Origin: Streptomyces sp. AW19M42
GTDB taxonomy: Bacteria; Actinomycetota; Actinomycetes; Streptomycetales; Streptomycetaceae
Reading direction: 5' to 3'
DNA: 64,000 bases
NCBI GenBank assembly: GCA_000470535.1
Contig: CBRG010000167.1
Span: 20,719 to 84,718 of the forward strand
Part shown: positions 27,172 to 36,945 of the stretch, piece by piece
Numbering within the stretch: the stretch's first letter is position 1
Layout of the letters: every line of letters starts with the position of its first letter
Program-made: the position numbers and the translations under genes
Notes under the pieces: generated by a model
Databases searched by the model: none
Told to the model about the DNA's origin: nothing
What the model saw: only the letters and a program-made list of their open reading frames with translations

Positions 27172-28659
27172 GTGGACCACAACCGCGCCGATGCCGATGC
27201 CGGTGATCTGGCTGAATACGGCTACGAACAGGAGCTCAAACGCACCCTGTCCGCGTGGGCCGTGTTCGCTCTCGGGTTCGCGACGATCTCCCCGGTGGTC
27301 GGCATCTACGCCGTCGCCCAGCTGGGGTTCGTCTTCGCCGGTCCCACCTGGATCTGGGCGGTCGTCGTCGCCTTCCTGGGGCAGCTGCTGGTCGCCACGG
27401 TCTACGCCGAGCTGTCCTCGCAGTTCCCGATCACCGGCGGGGTCTACCAGTGGGTCCGTCGGCTGGGCGGACCCCGGCTGGGCTGGCTGGTGGGGTGGAT
27501 CTATCTCGCCTCGGCCATCGCTTCCCTGACCACCGTGGCCTACCTCGGTTCCAGCTGGCTGCACATGCTCTTCAGCGATTCGGCGCTGTCACCGGTGACC
27601 CATGTGCTGCTCGGGGTGGTCTTCATCGCCGTGGCCCTGGGCATCAATCTGCTCGGCGTCAACCCGGTCAAGCACTTCCTCAACGCGGGCATCGTCGCCG
27701 AAGGCGTCGTCTCCATCGCCGTCAGCGTGTTCCTGCTGCTCTTCGCACGCCACCACGGCTTCAGCATCCTCTTCGACACCCTGGGCGCGGAGTCCGCCTC
27801 CGGCGGGTCCGTCGTGGCCGGGTTCGTGACGTGTCTGGCCGTGGCGGGCTGGGCCTTCCTGGGGTTCGACGCGACCACACAGGTCGCAGAGGAGACCGAG
27901 CAGCCGAGGCGCAGCGTGCCCCGGGCTCTGCTGCGCAGTTACGTGTTCGTGGCGTTCACGGTGCTGCTGACCTCGATCGCGGTGACGTTCGCGCTGCGCC
28001 GTCCCGAGGACGCCGTCTCCGGGAAGACCGTGGACCCCGTCTTCGACGCGGTGACGCAGGGCCTGGGCAGCTGGAGCGGGAAGCCGTTCATCGTCGTCGT
28101 CCTGGTCGCGTTCTTCGCCTGCGCCATCTCGATCCAGACCTACATCGGGCGGGCCGTCTACGCCTTCGCGCGGGACCGGCAGCTGCCCTGCTCCGCCCAG
28201 CTCGCCAAGGTCGGGGAGCGCCAGATCCCCTGGGTCTCGCTCACCGTGACGGCCGTCCTCGCCGGGCTCGGCCTCCTGCTCGGGCTCAACGGCAACGCGG
28301 CGGCCACGCTGATCTCCTTCGGTTCCGGCGGCTTCTACTTCGTCTTCCTGGCGGTCGCCCTCGTCGCGCTCGTCGCACGCCTCCGCGGCCGCTGGAATCC
28401 GGCCGAGGGACAGTTCCGCCTGGGCCGGGCCGGTCTGGTGATCAACGTGTCCGCTGTGGTGTGGCTGCTGTTCGAGGCGGTCAACATCGCCTGGCCGCGC
28501 GCCGAACTCGCCCCGCCGTCGGGCAGCTGGGTCCAGGTGTGGGCCGTGGTCCTGGTCTTCTCCGCGCTGCTCGTCGTCGGACTGGTCTACGTCGCCGTCG
28601 CCAAGCCCCACACCCGGCTCTCCCCCGACAAGTCGACCGAGGAAGTCAAGGCTCTCTGA
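27172..28659 (+). CDS. APC-family amino acid/polyamine permease
   Basis: 495 residues from GTG 27172 (CAGGAG upstream), with about 12 membrane segments. APC family features are FATISPVVGIYAV at the start of helix 1, ITGGVYQWVRRLGGPRLGWLVGW and AFARDRQLP in the middle loop. It is first in an operon with an alcohol dehydrogenase (1-base overlap) and an aldehyde dehydrogenase. The set fits uptake and stepwise oxidation of an amino alcohol or amine-derived alcohol. Confidence 0.9.
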   Translation: MDHNRADADAGDLAEYGYEQELKRTLSAWAVFALGFATISPVVGIYAVAQLGFVFAGPTWIWAVVVAFLGQLLVATVYAELSSQFPITGGVYQWVRRLGGPRLGWLVGWIYLASAIASLTTVAYLGSSWLHMLFSDSALSPVTHVLLGVVFIAVALGINLLGVNPVKHFLNAGIVAEGVVSIAVSVFLLLFARHHGFSILFDTLGAESASGGSVVAGFVTCLAVAGWAFLGFDATTQVAEETEQPRRSVPRALLRSYVFVAFTVLLTSIAVTFALRRPEDAVSGKTVDPVFDAVTQGLGSWSGKPFIVVVLVAFFACAISIQTYIGRAVYAFARDRQLPCSAQLAKVGERQIPWVSLTVTAVLAGLGLLLGLNGNAAATLISFGSGGFYFVFLAVALVALVARLRGRWNPAEGQFRLGRAGLVINVSAVVWLLFEAVNIAWPRAELAPPSGSWVQVWAVVLVFSALLVVGLVYVAVAKPHTRLSPDKSTEEVKAL

Positions 28660-29765
28660 TGTCCGCGCACCTCTCCACCGCCCCCGCCCTGGTCTACGAC
28701 CCCGTCGCAGGACTGCACACCCGCGAGATCTCCCACCGGCCCGCCGGACCGGGCGAGGTCGAGATCGACGTCCGCGCTGCCGGGGTGTGCCACTCCGATC
28801 TGCACATCCTGACCGGGGACTGGCCCAGCGACCGCCCCCTCGTCATGGGCCACGAGGCCGCCGGCGTGGTCACGAAAGCAGGTGAAGGCGTCGGCGCGGT
28901 GAAGCCGGGCGACCACGTCGTCCTTTCCTGGTTCGCGCCCTGCCGCCGCTGCCGGAAGTGTCTGGCCGGCCTGGCCTGGCTGTGCACCGGTACCCAGGCC
29001 GTAGCGAACACCCTGCCTGACGGCACGACACCCATCACCGACGCCCAGGGGGAAGAGGTCTGGCCCTTCCTGGGACTCGGCGCGTTCACGAGCCGGGTCG
29101 TCGTTCCCGAATCGGCCGTGGTCAAGGTCCCCGACGAACTTCCGTTCGGCATCGGAGCCCTCCTCGGCTGCTCCATCTCCACCGGCGTCGGCGCGGTCCT
29201 GAACACCGCCGGGGTGCGGGCCGGCGAGTCCGCGGTCGTCGTCGGCGCCGGAGGGGTGGGCCTCTCCGTCGTGATGGGCCTGCGCCTGGTGGGGGCCGAT
29301 CCCATCATCGCCGTCGACCTCTCGCCCGAACGTCTGGCCGCCGCCGAACGCTTCGGGGCGACCCACACGCTCGACGCCGCCACGACCGACGTGGCCGCCT
29401 GGTGCCAGGAGGAGCTCGGTGGGGTCGACTACGCCTTCGAGGCCATCGGCAGCCCCAAGGTCATCGAGACCCTCCCGAGCATGCTCGCCTCCGGCGGTGC
29501 GGCCGTCCTGGTCGGCATGGCCGCCGCCGACGCGACGGGCGCGTTCAACCTCTTCGACCTCGCCGACCAGGGAAAGCGCATCCTCGGCTGCAACTACGGT
29601 TCCAGCGTCGGCGCGATCGACATCCCGAAACTGGCCCGCCTCTACCTGGCCGGCCGGCTGCCGCTGGACGAGCTGATCGGCAAGGTCCGCCCCCTCGGCG
29701 AAGCAGCCGCCGCCTTCGAGGACCTCAAGTCCGCCGTGGGGGCCCGCACCATTCTCGAACCGTAG
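28659..29765 (+). CDS. Zinc-dependent alcohol dehydrogenase
   Basis: 368 residues, with the ATG overlapping the permease stop (TGATG). Medium-chain dehydrogenase motifs are GVCHSDLH (catalytic Cys), GHEAAGVV, the structural-zinc cysteines in CRRCRKCLAGLAWLC, and the nucleotide fold VVVGAGGVGLSVV followed by an acidic residue (VDLS), which favours NAD. It would oxidise an alcohol delivered by the permease to an aldehyde for the next gene product. Confidence 0.93.
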   Translation: MSAHLSTAPALVYDPVAGLHTREISHRPAGPGEVEIDVRAAGVCHSDLHILTGDWPSDRPLVMGHEAAGVVTKAGEGVGAVKPGDHVVLSWFAPCRRCRKCLAGLAWLCTGTQAVANTLPDGTTPITDAQGEEVWPFLGLGAFTSRVVVPESAVVKVPDELPFGIGALLGCSISTGVGAVLNTAGVRAGESAVVVGAGGVGLSVVMGLRLVGADPIIAVDLSPERLAAAERFGATHTLDAATTDVAAWCQEELGGVDYAFEAIGSPKVIETLPSMLASGGAAVLVGMAAADATGAFNLFDLADQGKRILGCNYGSSVGAIDIPKLARLYLAGRLPLDELIGKVRPLGEAAAAFEDLKSAVGARTILEP

Positions 29766-29855
29766 GACTCCCGCGACGCCGGCCTCGCGGCACACCTGGA
29801 AGCGAGGCCTTCGCCGCGGCCCCCGCTACCGCTCCCCGCACCTCTTGGAGACCTG

Positions 29856-31190
29856 ATGTACGCCGTCACCGACCCGTCCACCGGCAGGACCACTCAGACC
29901 TACCCGACCGCTACCGACGCCGAGGTGGCCGCGGCCGTCGACACCGCCCACGCGGCCACCGCCTGGGGACGAAGCAGCTCCGCGGCCGAGCGGGCCGCGC
30001 TTCTGCGCCGGCTCGGGGAGCTGCACGCGGAGCACCGCGCCGAACTGGCGGCGAGCATCGTGCGCGAGATGGGCAAGCCGCTCGAAGAGGCGGAGGGCGA
30101 GATCGACTTCTGCGTCGACATCTACCACTACTACGCCGACCACGCCGAGGAGTTCCTCGCCGACGAGGAGCTCTCCGTCACCTCCGGGCCCGGTCGCGCC
30201 GTCATCCGGCGCAGCCCGGTGGGTGTGCTGCTCGGCATCATGCCGTGGAACTTCCCCGCCTACCAGGTCGCCCGGTTCGCCGCCCCGAACCTCGCCCTGG
30301 GCAACACCATCGTCCTCAAGCACGCCCCGCAGTGCCCTGCCACCGCGGCACTGCTTGAGCGGCTGGTTGCCGAGGCGGCTTTCCCCGTCGGCGTGTACGT
30401 CAACGTGTACGCCACCAATGAGCAGATCGCCGGGGTGATCGCAGACCCGCGCGTCCACGGCGTGTCCCTGACCGGCTCGGAACGGGCCGGCGCCGCCGTC
30501 GCCGAGATCGCCGGGCGGCACCTGAAGAAGGTCGTCCTCGAACTCGGCGGCTCCGACCCGTTCATCGTGCTGTCCACCGACGACCTCGACTCCGTCGTGG
30601 ACGCCGCCGTGTCCGCCCGCCTCGACAACACCGGTCAGGCATGCAACGCGGCCAAGCGGTTCATCGTCACCTCCGGTCTCTACGACACGTTCGTGGAGAA
30701 GTTCACCGCCGCGCTCCTCGCCCGCCAGTCCGGGGCTCCCCTGTCCTCGGTCGCTGCCGCCGACACCCTGGAGCGACAGGTGGCCGCCGCCGTCGCGGAA
30801 GGCGCGACGCTGCACACCGGGGGCGAACGCAGCGGCGCCCATTTCCCGGCCGGGGTCCTCACCGGTCTCACCACCGAGCACGCCTCGGCGCGCCAGGAGC
30901 TCTTCGGCCCGGTGGCCATGGTCTTCCGGGCGGCCGACGAAGAAGACGCGCTGCGGATCGCCAACGACACCCCGTACGGTCTCGGCTCGTACGTCTTCAC
31001 CACGGACCCCGCACAGGCCGACCGCGTCGCCGACGGCATCGAGGCAGGCATGGTGTTCGTCAACGGCGTCGGCGCCGAGGGCGCCGAGCTGCCCTTCGGC
31101 GGCATCAAGCGATCCGGCTTCGGCCGCGAGCTCGGCCGCCCGGGGATCGAGGAGTTCGTCAACAAGAAGCTCATCCGCACGGTGGCGTAG
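29856..31190 (+). CDS. NAD(P)-dependent aldehyde dehydrogenase (succinate-semialdehyde type)
   Basis: 444 residues, preceded by GGAG. ALDH motifs are GIMPWNFPAYQVARF, LTGSERAGAAVAE, VLELGGSDPFIVL (catalytic Glu) and NTGQACNAAKRF (catalytic Cys, about residue 262). The C-terminus has ELPFGGIKRSGFGRELG. The length and the PWNFP/NAAKRF pattern are closest to the succinate-semialdehyde group. It ends the operon with permease and alcohol dehydrogenase, turning the aldehyde into an acid. Confidence 0.93.
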   Translation: MYAVTDPSTGRTTQTYPTATDAEVAAAVDTAHAATAWGRSSSAAERAALLRRLGELHAEHRAELAASIVREMGKPLEEAEGEIDFCVDIYHYYADHAEEFLADEELSVTSGPGRAVIRRSPVGVLLGIMPWNFPAYQVARFAAPNLALGNTIVLKHAPQCPATAALLERLVAEAAFPVGVYVNVYATNEQIAGVIADPRVHGVSLTGSERAGAAVAEIAGRHLKKVVLELGGSDPFIVLSTDDLDSVVDAAVSARLDNTGQACNAAKRFIVTSGLYDTFVEKFTAALLARQSGAPLSSVAAADTLERQVAAAVAEGATLHTGGERSGAHFPAGVLTGLTTEHASARQELFGPVAMVFRAADEEDALRIANDTPYGLGSYVFTTDPAQADRVADGIEAGMVFVNGVGAEGAELPFGGIKRSGFGRELGRPGIEEFVNKKLIRTVA

Positions 31191-31330
31191 GCACCGGCGG
31201 GCCCGGGGACCGTGACCGGACAGCCCAGGCCACAGCGCGACCAGGGGCGGCGTCCGATGCGGCCATGTCGGCGGTGGGGACGGATCGGGGCAGGCTCGAC
31301 TTCCCTGCTCTCGCACCGGTCACGCAAAAC

Positions 31331-31392
31331 GGCCTCGGACGAGAGGTCCGAGGCCGATCAGAACCCCGGCCTGGGGGCGAACCCCAGGCCGG
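31331..31392. terminator. Twin hairpins downstream of the truncated tRNA copy
   Basis: Two perfect stems, 31331-31340 with 31346-31355 (10 bp) and 31366-31376 with 31382-31392 (11 bp), lie between the aldehyde dehydrogenase gene and the att repeat. They terminate the operon on one strand and were probably the original tRNA-Arg terminator on the other. Confidence 0.8.
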
Positions 31393-31403
31393 AGTGGTAA
31401 CGC

Positions 31404-31449
31404 GTTGTGCCCCCGGCAGGATTCGAACCTGCGACACCCGCTTTAGGAG
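31404..31449 (-). repeat. Left att site: truncated 3' part of tRNA-Arg(CCT)
   Basis: 46 bases identical to 41998-42043 in the same orientation. On the minus strand it covers the tRNA from the anticodon loop to the 3' end plus three bases. The 5' half of the tRNA is absent here. This is the displaced 3' end expected after integration of an element into the tRNA gene. Confidence 0.92.
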
Positions 31450-31745
31450 TGGGGTCGAGTCCGTGATCGAGAGTTACGAGTCGTGCCGTGTGGTGCTGTT
31501 CTTGCTGATCAGCGCCACACGGCGTGGTGCTCTGTCCGGTGTTGGGTGGCCCGTCCAGGGCAGTGCGCTCACGCACCGCTCACGCATGTCTCTGATGGTC
31601 ATGTGTGCTGTCGAGCAGGTCGGCGGCACTCACCATCCTCGTGGGGGCGTCCGATGCTGATAGGCGATTCTGTGGACCGGGACCTGCCGGGGATTTCTCC
31701 CCCTTTCAAGTGTTACGACTGCGGCTTTGACCGTGGTTGCAGGTC

Positions 31746-34700
31746 TCAACTTTGATGCTGGTGTTCCCCCTTGCCGGCCTGGTTCATCCAGTAGGCGATG
31801 TTCTTGCTGATGGTGGGGATGATGGGATCAGCAGGATCCACTTGGCGTCGTGTTTCTGTAAGCATCCGAGTGAGGATGCGGACGGCTTCCCCAGTGTGAC
31901 CAGCGCGTCCGCGCCACATGGCGAGATTGTCCAGCACCGACAGGGTGGCGCCATGATCAGTGCCGAATCGCTGTTCGATGCGGGTCAGCAGGGTCTGGTA
32001 GGTGTCCCCTGCCGACTGTGCGTGTCCTGTTGCACCCTGCCAGCTGGCAAGGCTATCGAGGGTTGTCAGGGTTTGGAGGTGGTCCGGGCCTAGGACACGT
32101 TCCTGATCGGGGAGGAGCTCTTGCAGTGCAGCGATGGCTGCCTGGGGTGCTCCTGCAGAGCCCTGCATGACGGCGAGGCTGTAGCGGGTGCTGAGAGTGT
32201 CTGCCTCTTCTGGCGTGGAGCGGCGCTGCTGCTCACGGAGTACATCCTCCAGTGCATGCACAGCCCTCTGGGGTTCTCCTGCCCAGCCCAAACACAGGGC
32301 GTGGCTGTGCCGGGAGCTGAGTGTTTCGGGATGGTGAGGACCGAGCACTCGGATTCTGTCAGCGATGACGGCGGTGAGGTCCTCAGCTGCGATGGCCGGA
32401 TCAATTCTTGCCCGCAAACGAGCGAGGTTGTGGCGCGCGGCAAGTAGCTCAGGATGGTCGGGCCCCAGGATCTCACCCATATCGGGGATCAGTGCCTGAT
32501 ACCCGTCGATGGCTTTATCCGTCTCGCCCGCTTCTCCTTGCCAACGGGCAAGACTTTGCCGCGTGGTCAGCGCGCGCAGGTGCCGGGGCCCGAGCGCTCG
32601 TGTCTGGTCGACTAGCAGCCCTTCGAGCAGGCTGATGGCTTCGGCAGGATTGCCTGATTCGCCCAGCAAGCGGGCCAGGTTATGGCGGGCCGTCAGCGTG
32701 CCCTCGGCATCGGCACCAAACTCCTCTTCCATGAGGGGGATCAGGTTGCGGTACGCGTCAGCAGCCTCGACTGCGTCACCCGCGACGCCCTTCCAGTAAC
32801 AAAGGTTATGGAGAGTAGCGAGAATCGCACCACGGCTCGCTCCGTTGCGTTGCCGGACAGCCAGAACCTCTTGGAGGGCTGCGATGGCGCCGCTTGTGTC
32901 GCCCAGTGCACCACGCTCGACGGAAAGGTTGTGACGAGTCACGAGTGTCTCGGGGGCCTCGTAGCCGAACAGCCGGATGTGATCCGCTTCAAGGCTCTCC
33001 AAGGTCTGAACTGCTGCAGCGTGATCTCCGGCTTGGCTTTGCCAGCGGGACAACTCGCTTCGGGCGACGAGGGTGTGTTGGTGGTCGGCTCCAAGACGCT
33101 GGTGGGCTAGGGAGCAAAGCCCGACGAAATGGACTTTCGCCCAGGAAGCATCGCCCGATTCGCCCGCGCTCGTGCCCAGTCGGAACAGAAGGGTGTAGGC
33201 GGTGTCGTTCTGCCAGAGAGGGTGGCTCTCCCCGTCCTGATCATGTGTGGCCAGCACGCGGGCGCTAGCGCGCAGCCGCAGAGTGTGGTCCTGGTTATGA
33301 CCGGTGTCGGGCCAGATGTTGAGCAGGGCGTGAGCAGCCGCGGGCAGAACGGCGTCCCTGCGATCCGTCCGGACGTCGGGCGGTGAACCAGGAGGCTGCC
33401 GTTCGCGTACGGCCCGCTGGATGAGCTGGTGCATGCGGACCAACCATGCGTCATTGTCGCTCTCGTCTGGGATGTGATCAATGAGGTGGAGCCGGTCCAG
33501 TGTTGCCAGGGTGTGCTCAGCATCAAGCTCGTCGACGGGACCGTCTGCTTGGCTCCGCTCGGTCAGCCAATCGCGTGCAGCGTCGCTGGTGAACAGCGCG
33601 GCGGGAATGCCGGTAGTCCCGTCGAGGACGGCGGCCAACTCGAGCATTGGCCGGGCAAGCAAGCCGGTGTGTCGGTCGGCCTGATTGACTGAGATGTCCC
33701 ACAGCGATGCAAGTGAGCCTGTCGTGGCGCTACCGCGCATGGCTGGGGTCAGTCGTTCGAGGGTAAGCCGGCGGTCCGCGAGCCGGCGTCGGTAGCGGGC
33801 GATACTGCACGATGCGTCGTAGTCGAGGTACGCGGCAGCACGCGAAAGTGCCAGGGGGAGATGGCCGAGGTCATCGGCGAGCCCCGCTAGCTCCACGTCC
33901 GTACCGGATGGCATGGTTCGTTGCAGTGTGCTGCGCAGGTGCTTGAGGGATTCCTCGGGGGTGAAGACGCCAACAGGTAGAAAGGCTAGACCACTTGCCG
34001 TGGCGAAGTCCCTCTCGCGGCTACGAGTGGTGACGATGACCCTGCCGCGACCGGCTGTGTGCCGAGGCGCCCACAGCCCCTCCAGCGCGCCGGGAGAGTG
34101 CACGTCGTCGAGGACGACGAGCCAGCTGCGATCCGTTACACGGAGCCAGTTGAGGAAACGCTCAGCGGCCGAAGCAGTGTTCTCATTGCTGGACACCAGA
34201 TCAAGATCGCGGGCTGCCTGTGCATAGGCACTGGTCACTGCAGGAGCGGTGTTCGCCGTGACCCATATCAGTACGTCGACTCCAGCGTCTGTTCCGTCGG
34301 CGGCGGCGCGGTGGCAGTAGTCGGCGGCCAGACAGGTTTTACCCACGCCTCCGGTGCCCGTGATCACCCGCCCTCTGACCATTGCACCACCCCTCTCCGT
34401 GGCGACGTCTCTGTCTTCGGAGCCGTCCAGGGCGTTCGCCAGGGCTTCACGGTGTGCCCGTTCGATGAGTACATCGGCTGTGTTGGGGACCAGACCTATG
34501 CGCAGTGGCCTTGCGCTACGGGGCTTGCCGCCACAATGTTTCTGCGTGCGCGCCCCCGACGCCTCACCCTCGCGGTGAGCTGGGGGTCTGTTGCGCTCGG
34601 CTGCTTGGCGCAGACTCTCCCACCGAGCACGGGAGCGGGGATCTGGCCTTGAACTGTTGTAGCTATCGAGGAGTTCGGTCAGGAAGGTGAATGCCCTTCC

Positions 34701-34877
34701 GGTCCGCGGCACACTCTGACCGCTGAACCACGCGCTGAGAGTGCTCTTGTTCAGGGAGACGGGCGGAGATTGCCGCCTGCTGTGCTGGATGATCTGGCCG
34801 AACGTGAGACTGGAAGCTTGCCGACGTGCTCTCAGCTCCTCGGCCAGACGCGACGTTACTGCCGGATTATCAACCAT
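31746..34877 (-). CDS. STAND-type NB-ARC ATPase with N-terminal HTH-like region and C-terminal TPRs
   Basis: About 1043 residues from ATG 34875-34877 (GGGGA upstream). Residues 5-75 look like a helical XRE-type domain (LAEELRARRQASSLTFGQIIQHSRRQ... STLSAWFSGQSVPRTGR). The NB-ARC core has the P-loop GTGGVGKT at 174-181 and Walker B SWLVVLDDV. From about 560 on there are many TPRs with the G-x-x-H-P-x-T turn (LGPHHPETL, LGPDHLQTL). Such proteins act as signal-responsive switches, in antiphage defence or in antibiotic regulation. It is the element's largest gene. Confidence 0.88.
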   Translation of the reverse strand: MVDNPAVTSRLAEELRARRQASSLTFGQIIQHSRRQSPPVSLNKSTLSAWFSGQSVPRTGRAFTFLTELLDSYNSSRPDPRSRARWESLRQAAERNRPPAHREGEASGARTQKHCGGKPRSARPLRIGLVPNTADVLIERAHREALANALDGSEDRDVATERGGAMVRGRVITGTGGVGKTCLAADYCHRAAADGTDAGVDVLIWVTANTAPAVTSAYAQAARDLDLVSSNENTASAAERFLNWLRVTDRSWLVVLDDVHSPGALEGLWAPRHTAGRGRVIVTTRSRERDFATASGLAFLPVGVFTPEESLKHLRSTLQRTMPSGTDVELAGLADDLGHLPLALSRAAAYLDYDASCSIARYRRRLADRRLTLERLTPAMRGSATTGSLASLWDISVNQADRHTGLLARPMLELAAVLDGTTGIPAALFTSDAARDWLTERSQADGPVDELDAEHTLATLDRLHLIDHIPDESDNDAWLVRMHQLIQRAVRERQPPGSPPDVRTDRRDAVLPAAAHALLNIWPDTGHNQDHTLRLRASARVLATHDQDGESHPLWQNDTAYTLLFRLGTSAGESGDASWAKVHFVGLCSLAHQRLGADHQHTLVARSELSRWQSQAGDHAAAVQTLESLEADHIRLFGYEAPETLVTRHNLSVERGALGDTSGAIAALQEVLAVRQRNGASRGAILATLHNLCYWKGVAGDAVEAADAYRNLIPLMEEEFGADAEGTLTARHNLARLLGESGNPAEAISLLEGLLVDQTRALGPRHLRALTTRQSLARWQGEAGETDKAIDGYQALIPDMGEILGPDHPELLAARHNLARLRARIDPAIAAEDLTAVIADRIRVLGPHHPETLSSRHSHALCLGWAGEPQRAVHALEDVLREQQRRSTPEEADTLSTRYSLAVMQGSAGAPQAAIAALQELLPDQERVLGPDHLQTLTTLDSLASWQGATGHAQSAGDTYQTLLTRIEQRFGTDHGATLSVLDNLAMWRGRAGHTGEAVRILTRMLTETRRQVDPADPIIPTISKNIAYWMNQAGKGEHQHQS

Positions 34878-35033
34878 GCCGTTCCCCGTTCGTTCCGAAC
34901 CTTCTACGAACCCTATTTCTTGTCTGTCTGACCACGGCATACCTGCAGTTCGGCGGCAGTCGTTTCTCGCCGAACCCCGTGCCGAACGGATCTGGTGGCG
35001 TCTGACCGGTCACTTGGTCGGTCAAGTCCACGG

Positions 35034-35192
35034 ATGGAACAAGTTATGCGCATTCTCTGTCGTAAAGCGCGGTACGTGTGGCGCACGCCAAGGCTCAGGC
35101 GGTGCATGGTCGTGCTCGTGGTGCGGTGGATGGCTGGTGTCGCGCTGAGGGCGCTGGTGGGAATTGTGTGGGGGTGGTTGACCAGCCAGTAA
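35034..35192 (+). CDS. Possible small basic membrane protein
   Basis: A 52-codon frame reads MEQVMRILCRKARYVW followed by a basic stretch and a hydrophobic helix (CMVVLVVRWMAGVALRALVGIV). There is only a weak ribosome site (GGA before the internal ATG at 35046). A strong terminator follows about 70 bases later. Third positions are G/C-rich. Small basic membrane proteins of this kind are common on actinomycete integrative elements, but this one could be spurious. Confidence 0.3.
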   Translation: MEQVMRILCRKARYVWRTPRLRRCMVVLVVRWMAGVALRALVGIVWGWLTSQ

Positions 35193-35264
35193 CTGAAATT
35201 GGGGCCGCGGCCTACCGCGCCCCGGTGCTGCTGCCAAGGCGCCAAGCCTGTGCTGCGATTGCGA

Positions 35265-35295
35265 AGGCCCTTCCGTCCATCCGGCGGAAGGGCCT
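35265..35295 (+). terminator. Stem-loop terminator inside the element
   Basis: Perfect 11-bp stem (35265-35275 with 35285-35295) and 9-nt loop. It lies between the STAND gene and the XRE/TPR gene, in a region of about 570 bases without a large gene. Confidence 0.75.
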
Positions 35296-35451
35296 CTGGG
35301 TAATAGCATCGTGCTCCCCGCCAATTTCGTGCTGTGTTCACGAGCGTGATCTGGGTGCCCTTGCGTACGTGCTTGGCTGTCTTCCCGGTGGGCGTCGGGG
35401 GATCGTTTGATAACAGGATTGCCGTGCAGCGCTGACAAGCGGCCGGAAGAG

Positions 35452-36771
35452 TCAGCCTGCAATTCGGGACGCCTGCTCGCGGAGCTCCTGCGCCTCAGGA
35501 ACTCCGCTGTACCGGCGCAGGCGTACGTGCATGTCCCGCAGTGCGGCCTGGACCTTGACCGAGCGGATGCCGTCGGCGCAGTCGAGGAAGTCGCGCCAGG
35601 TGGCCATGGCGCCGTCGACGTCTCCTTGGCGTAGGCGTACGCCGCCGAGGTCGGCGAGGACGATGGCGCGGGTGCGGCGGCGGTCGAGGCCGTGGATGTC
35701 GAGGGCGAGGTGGAGGTGTTCTTCGGCTGCGTCGAGGTCGCCGAGGCGGGAGAGGATCATGCCGGATTCGTGGGCCCAGCGGCCGGGGGAGTAGTGGGCG
35801 GCCCAGGAGTCGCTGCCTGCGGCAGCGGGTCTGCCGATGGCGGTCTCGGACATGGCGAGGTGCTTGGTCGCCATGTGGCGGTCGCCGTCCTGGGCGGCGG
35901 CGTTGGCGAGGGTGGCTTCGTAGTAGGCGACGGCTCGCGGGTTGTCCAGGTGGCGGCCGTACTCCACGCAGGCTTCGCCGAGCTGGACGGCTTCGGCTCG
36001 GTAGCCCAGGTCGACGCACTGGACGGCGAGCCCCCGCAGGGCGGTGGCGGACAGTTCCGCGTCGCCGGCCTCGGCGGCCAGGCGGAAGGAGTGGGCGTAG
36101 TAGCCCTGGGCGAGCCCGCGCAGTTCAGGGGTGTCGCCTTCGTCCTGGGCCATCCACCCGGCGAGGTGGACGAGCTGGGAGGTCGCGGCGAACAACTGGC
36201 GCCCGGTGGCTTCGGTGAAGCGGCCTTCCAGCCAGGGAGCGACGTCCTGGGTCAGGTAGCGGACCGCTAGATGGCGTGCGTGGCCGCCGCCGAGTTCGGA
36301 CGCCGAGTCGCCGAGGGCCTTCACCATGTGGCGCACGGCTGCCACCTCGCCCCTGCCGACGCGGACGGCCCCTGGGGAGGCGGTCGTGGTCCGGCGGGTG
36401 ATGCTGTCCATGTCGGGCAGGCCGAGGGCAGACAGGGCGTATCCGCTGGAGGCGAGGATGAAGTTCCGGCGGTCCACGTCGTTCCTTCCCAGCTGGAGGA
36501 CTGATGTCACGGTATCGGCGCGGGATGCCGCAGGCGCGATCTCTGGAAGGTTGATCGCTTCCGGGTTCAGTTCCAACACCTGGGCGATATAGGGCCACCA
36601 GTGGTCCGGGGTCCGCTCGCCCTCGATCCAGCGCCGGGCGTGCTGGCGCTGCAGACGACGTGGGTCGCCACTCTCTGCCAGACCGAGTGCGCGTGCCAGT
36701 TCCGAGGGGCCCCAGCCCTTTTCATGGCACGCCCGCTTGATCAGCTCGGCGACAGCCGGGTTTCTCGGCAC
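35452..36771 (-). CDS. XRE-family regulator with TPR-like C-terminal domain
   Basis: 439 residues from GTG 36769-36771. The HTH region (about 5-65: ELIKRACHEKGWGPSELARALG, RQHARRWIEGERTP) is followed by DRRNFILASSGYALSALGLP, a segment typical of Streptomyces XRE-TPR proteins. Helical repeats follow (LRGLAVQCVDLGYRAEAVQLGE; AVAYYEATLANAAAQDGD; ESGMILSRLGDLDAAEEHLHLAL). It is divergent from the operon starting at 36946, with 174 bases between, and probably regulates it, perhaps through a peptide or small ligand. Confidence 0.88.
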   Translation of the reverse strand: MPRNPAVAELIKRACHEKGWGPSELARALGLAESGDPRRLQRQHARRWIEGERTPDHWWPYIAQVLELNPEAINLPEIAPAASRADTVTSVLQLGRNDVDRRNFILASSGYALSALGLPDMDSITRRTTTASPGAVRVGRGEVAAVRHMVKALGDSASELGGGHARHLAVRYLTQDVAPWLEGRFTEATGRQLFAATSQLVHLAGWMAQDEGDTPELRGLAQGYYAHSFRLAAEAGDAELSATALRGLAVQCVDLGYRAEAVQLGEACVEYGRHLDNPRAVAYYEATLANAAAQDGDRHMATKHLAMSETAIGRPAAAGSDSWAAHYSPGRWAHESGMILSRLGDLDAAEEHLHLALDIHGLDRRRTRAIVLADLGGVRLRQGDVDGAMATWRDFLDCADGIRSVKVQAALRDMHVRLRRYSGVPEAQELREQASRIAG

Positions 36772-36945
36772 CCCGTCACCCTCCCCACCTGGATCACGCG
36801 GGATTACGCAGGACTACATCCTGGGCCCTGCCCCAGGAGCGCGGATCGTCGTTGACTGAACATCACCCCTTGGATCTCCGATTGGCTCGAACAGGCGCTG
36901 CTCAGGGCCTGTTGGCGCCTGTACGGACGCGTGAGAGGAACATCG

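Noticed and set aside
31450..31745. Remains of an integrase gene next to the left att site
   Set aside because: Neither strand gives a tyrosine-recombinase motif (R...H-x-x-R...Y). Only short, unlike frames are present.
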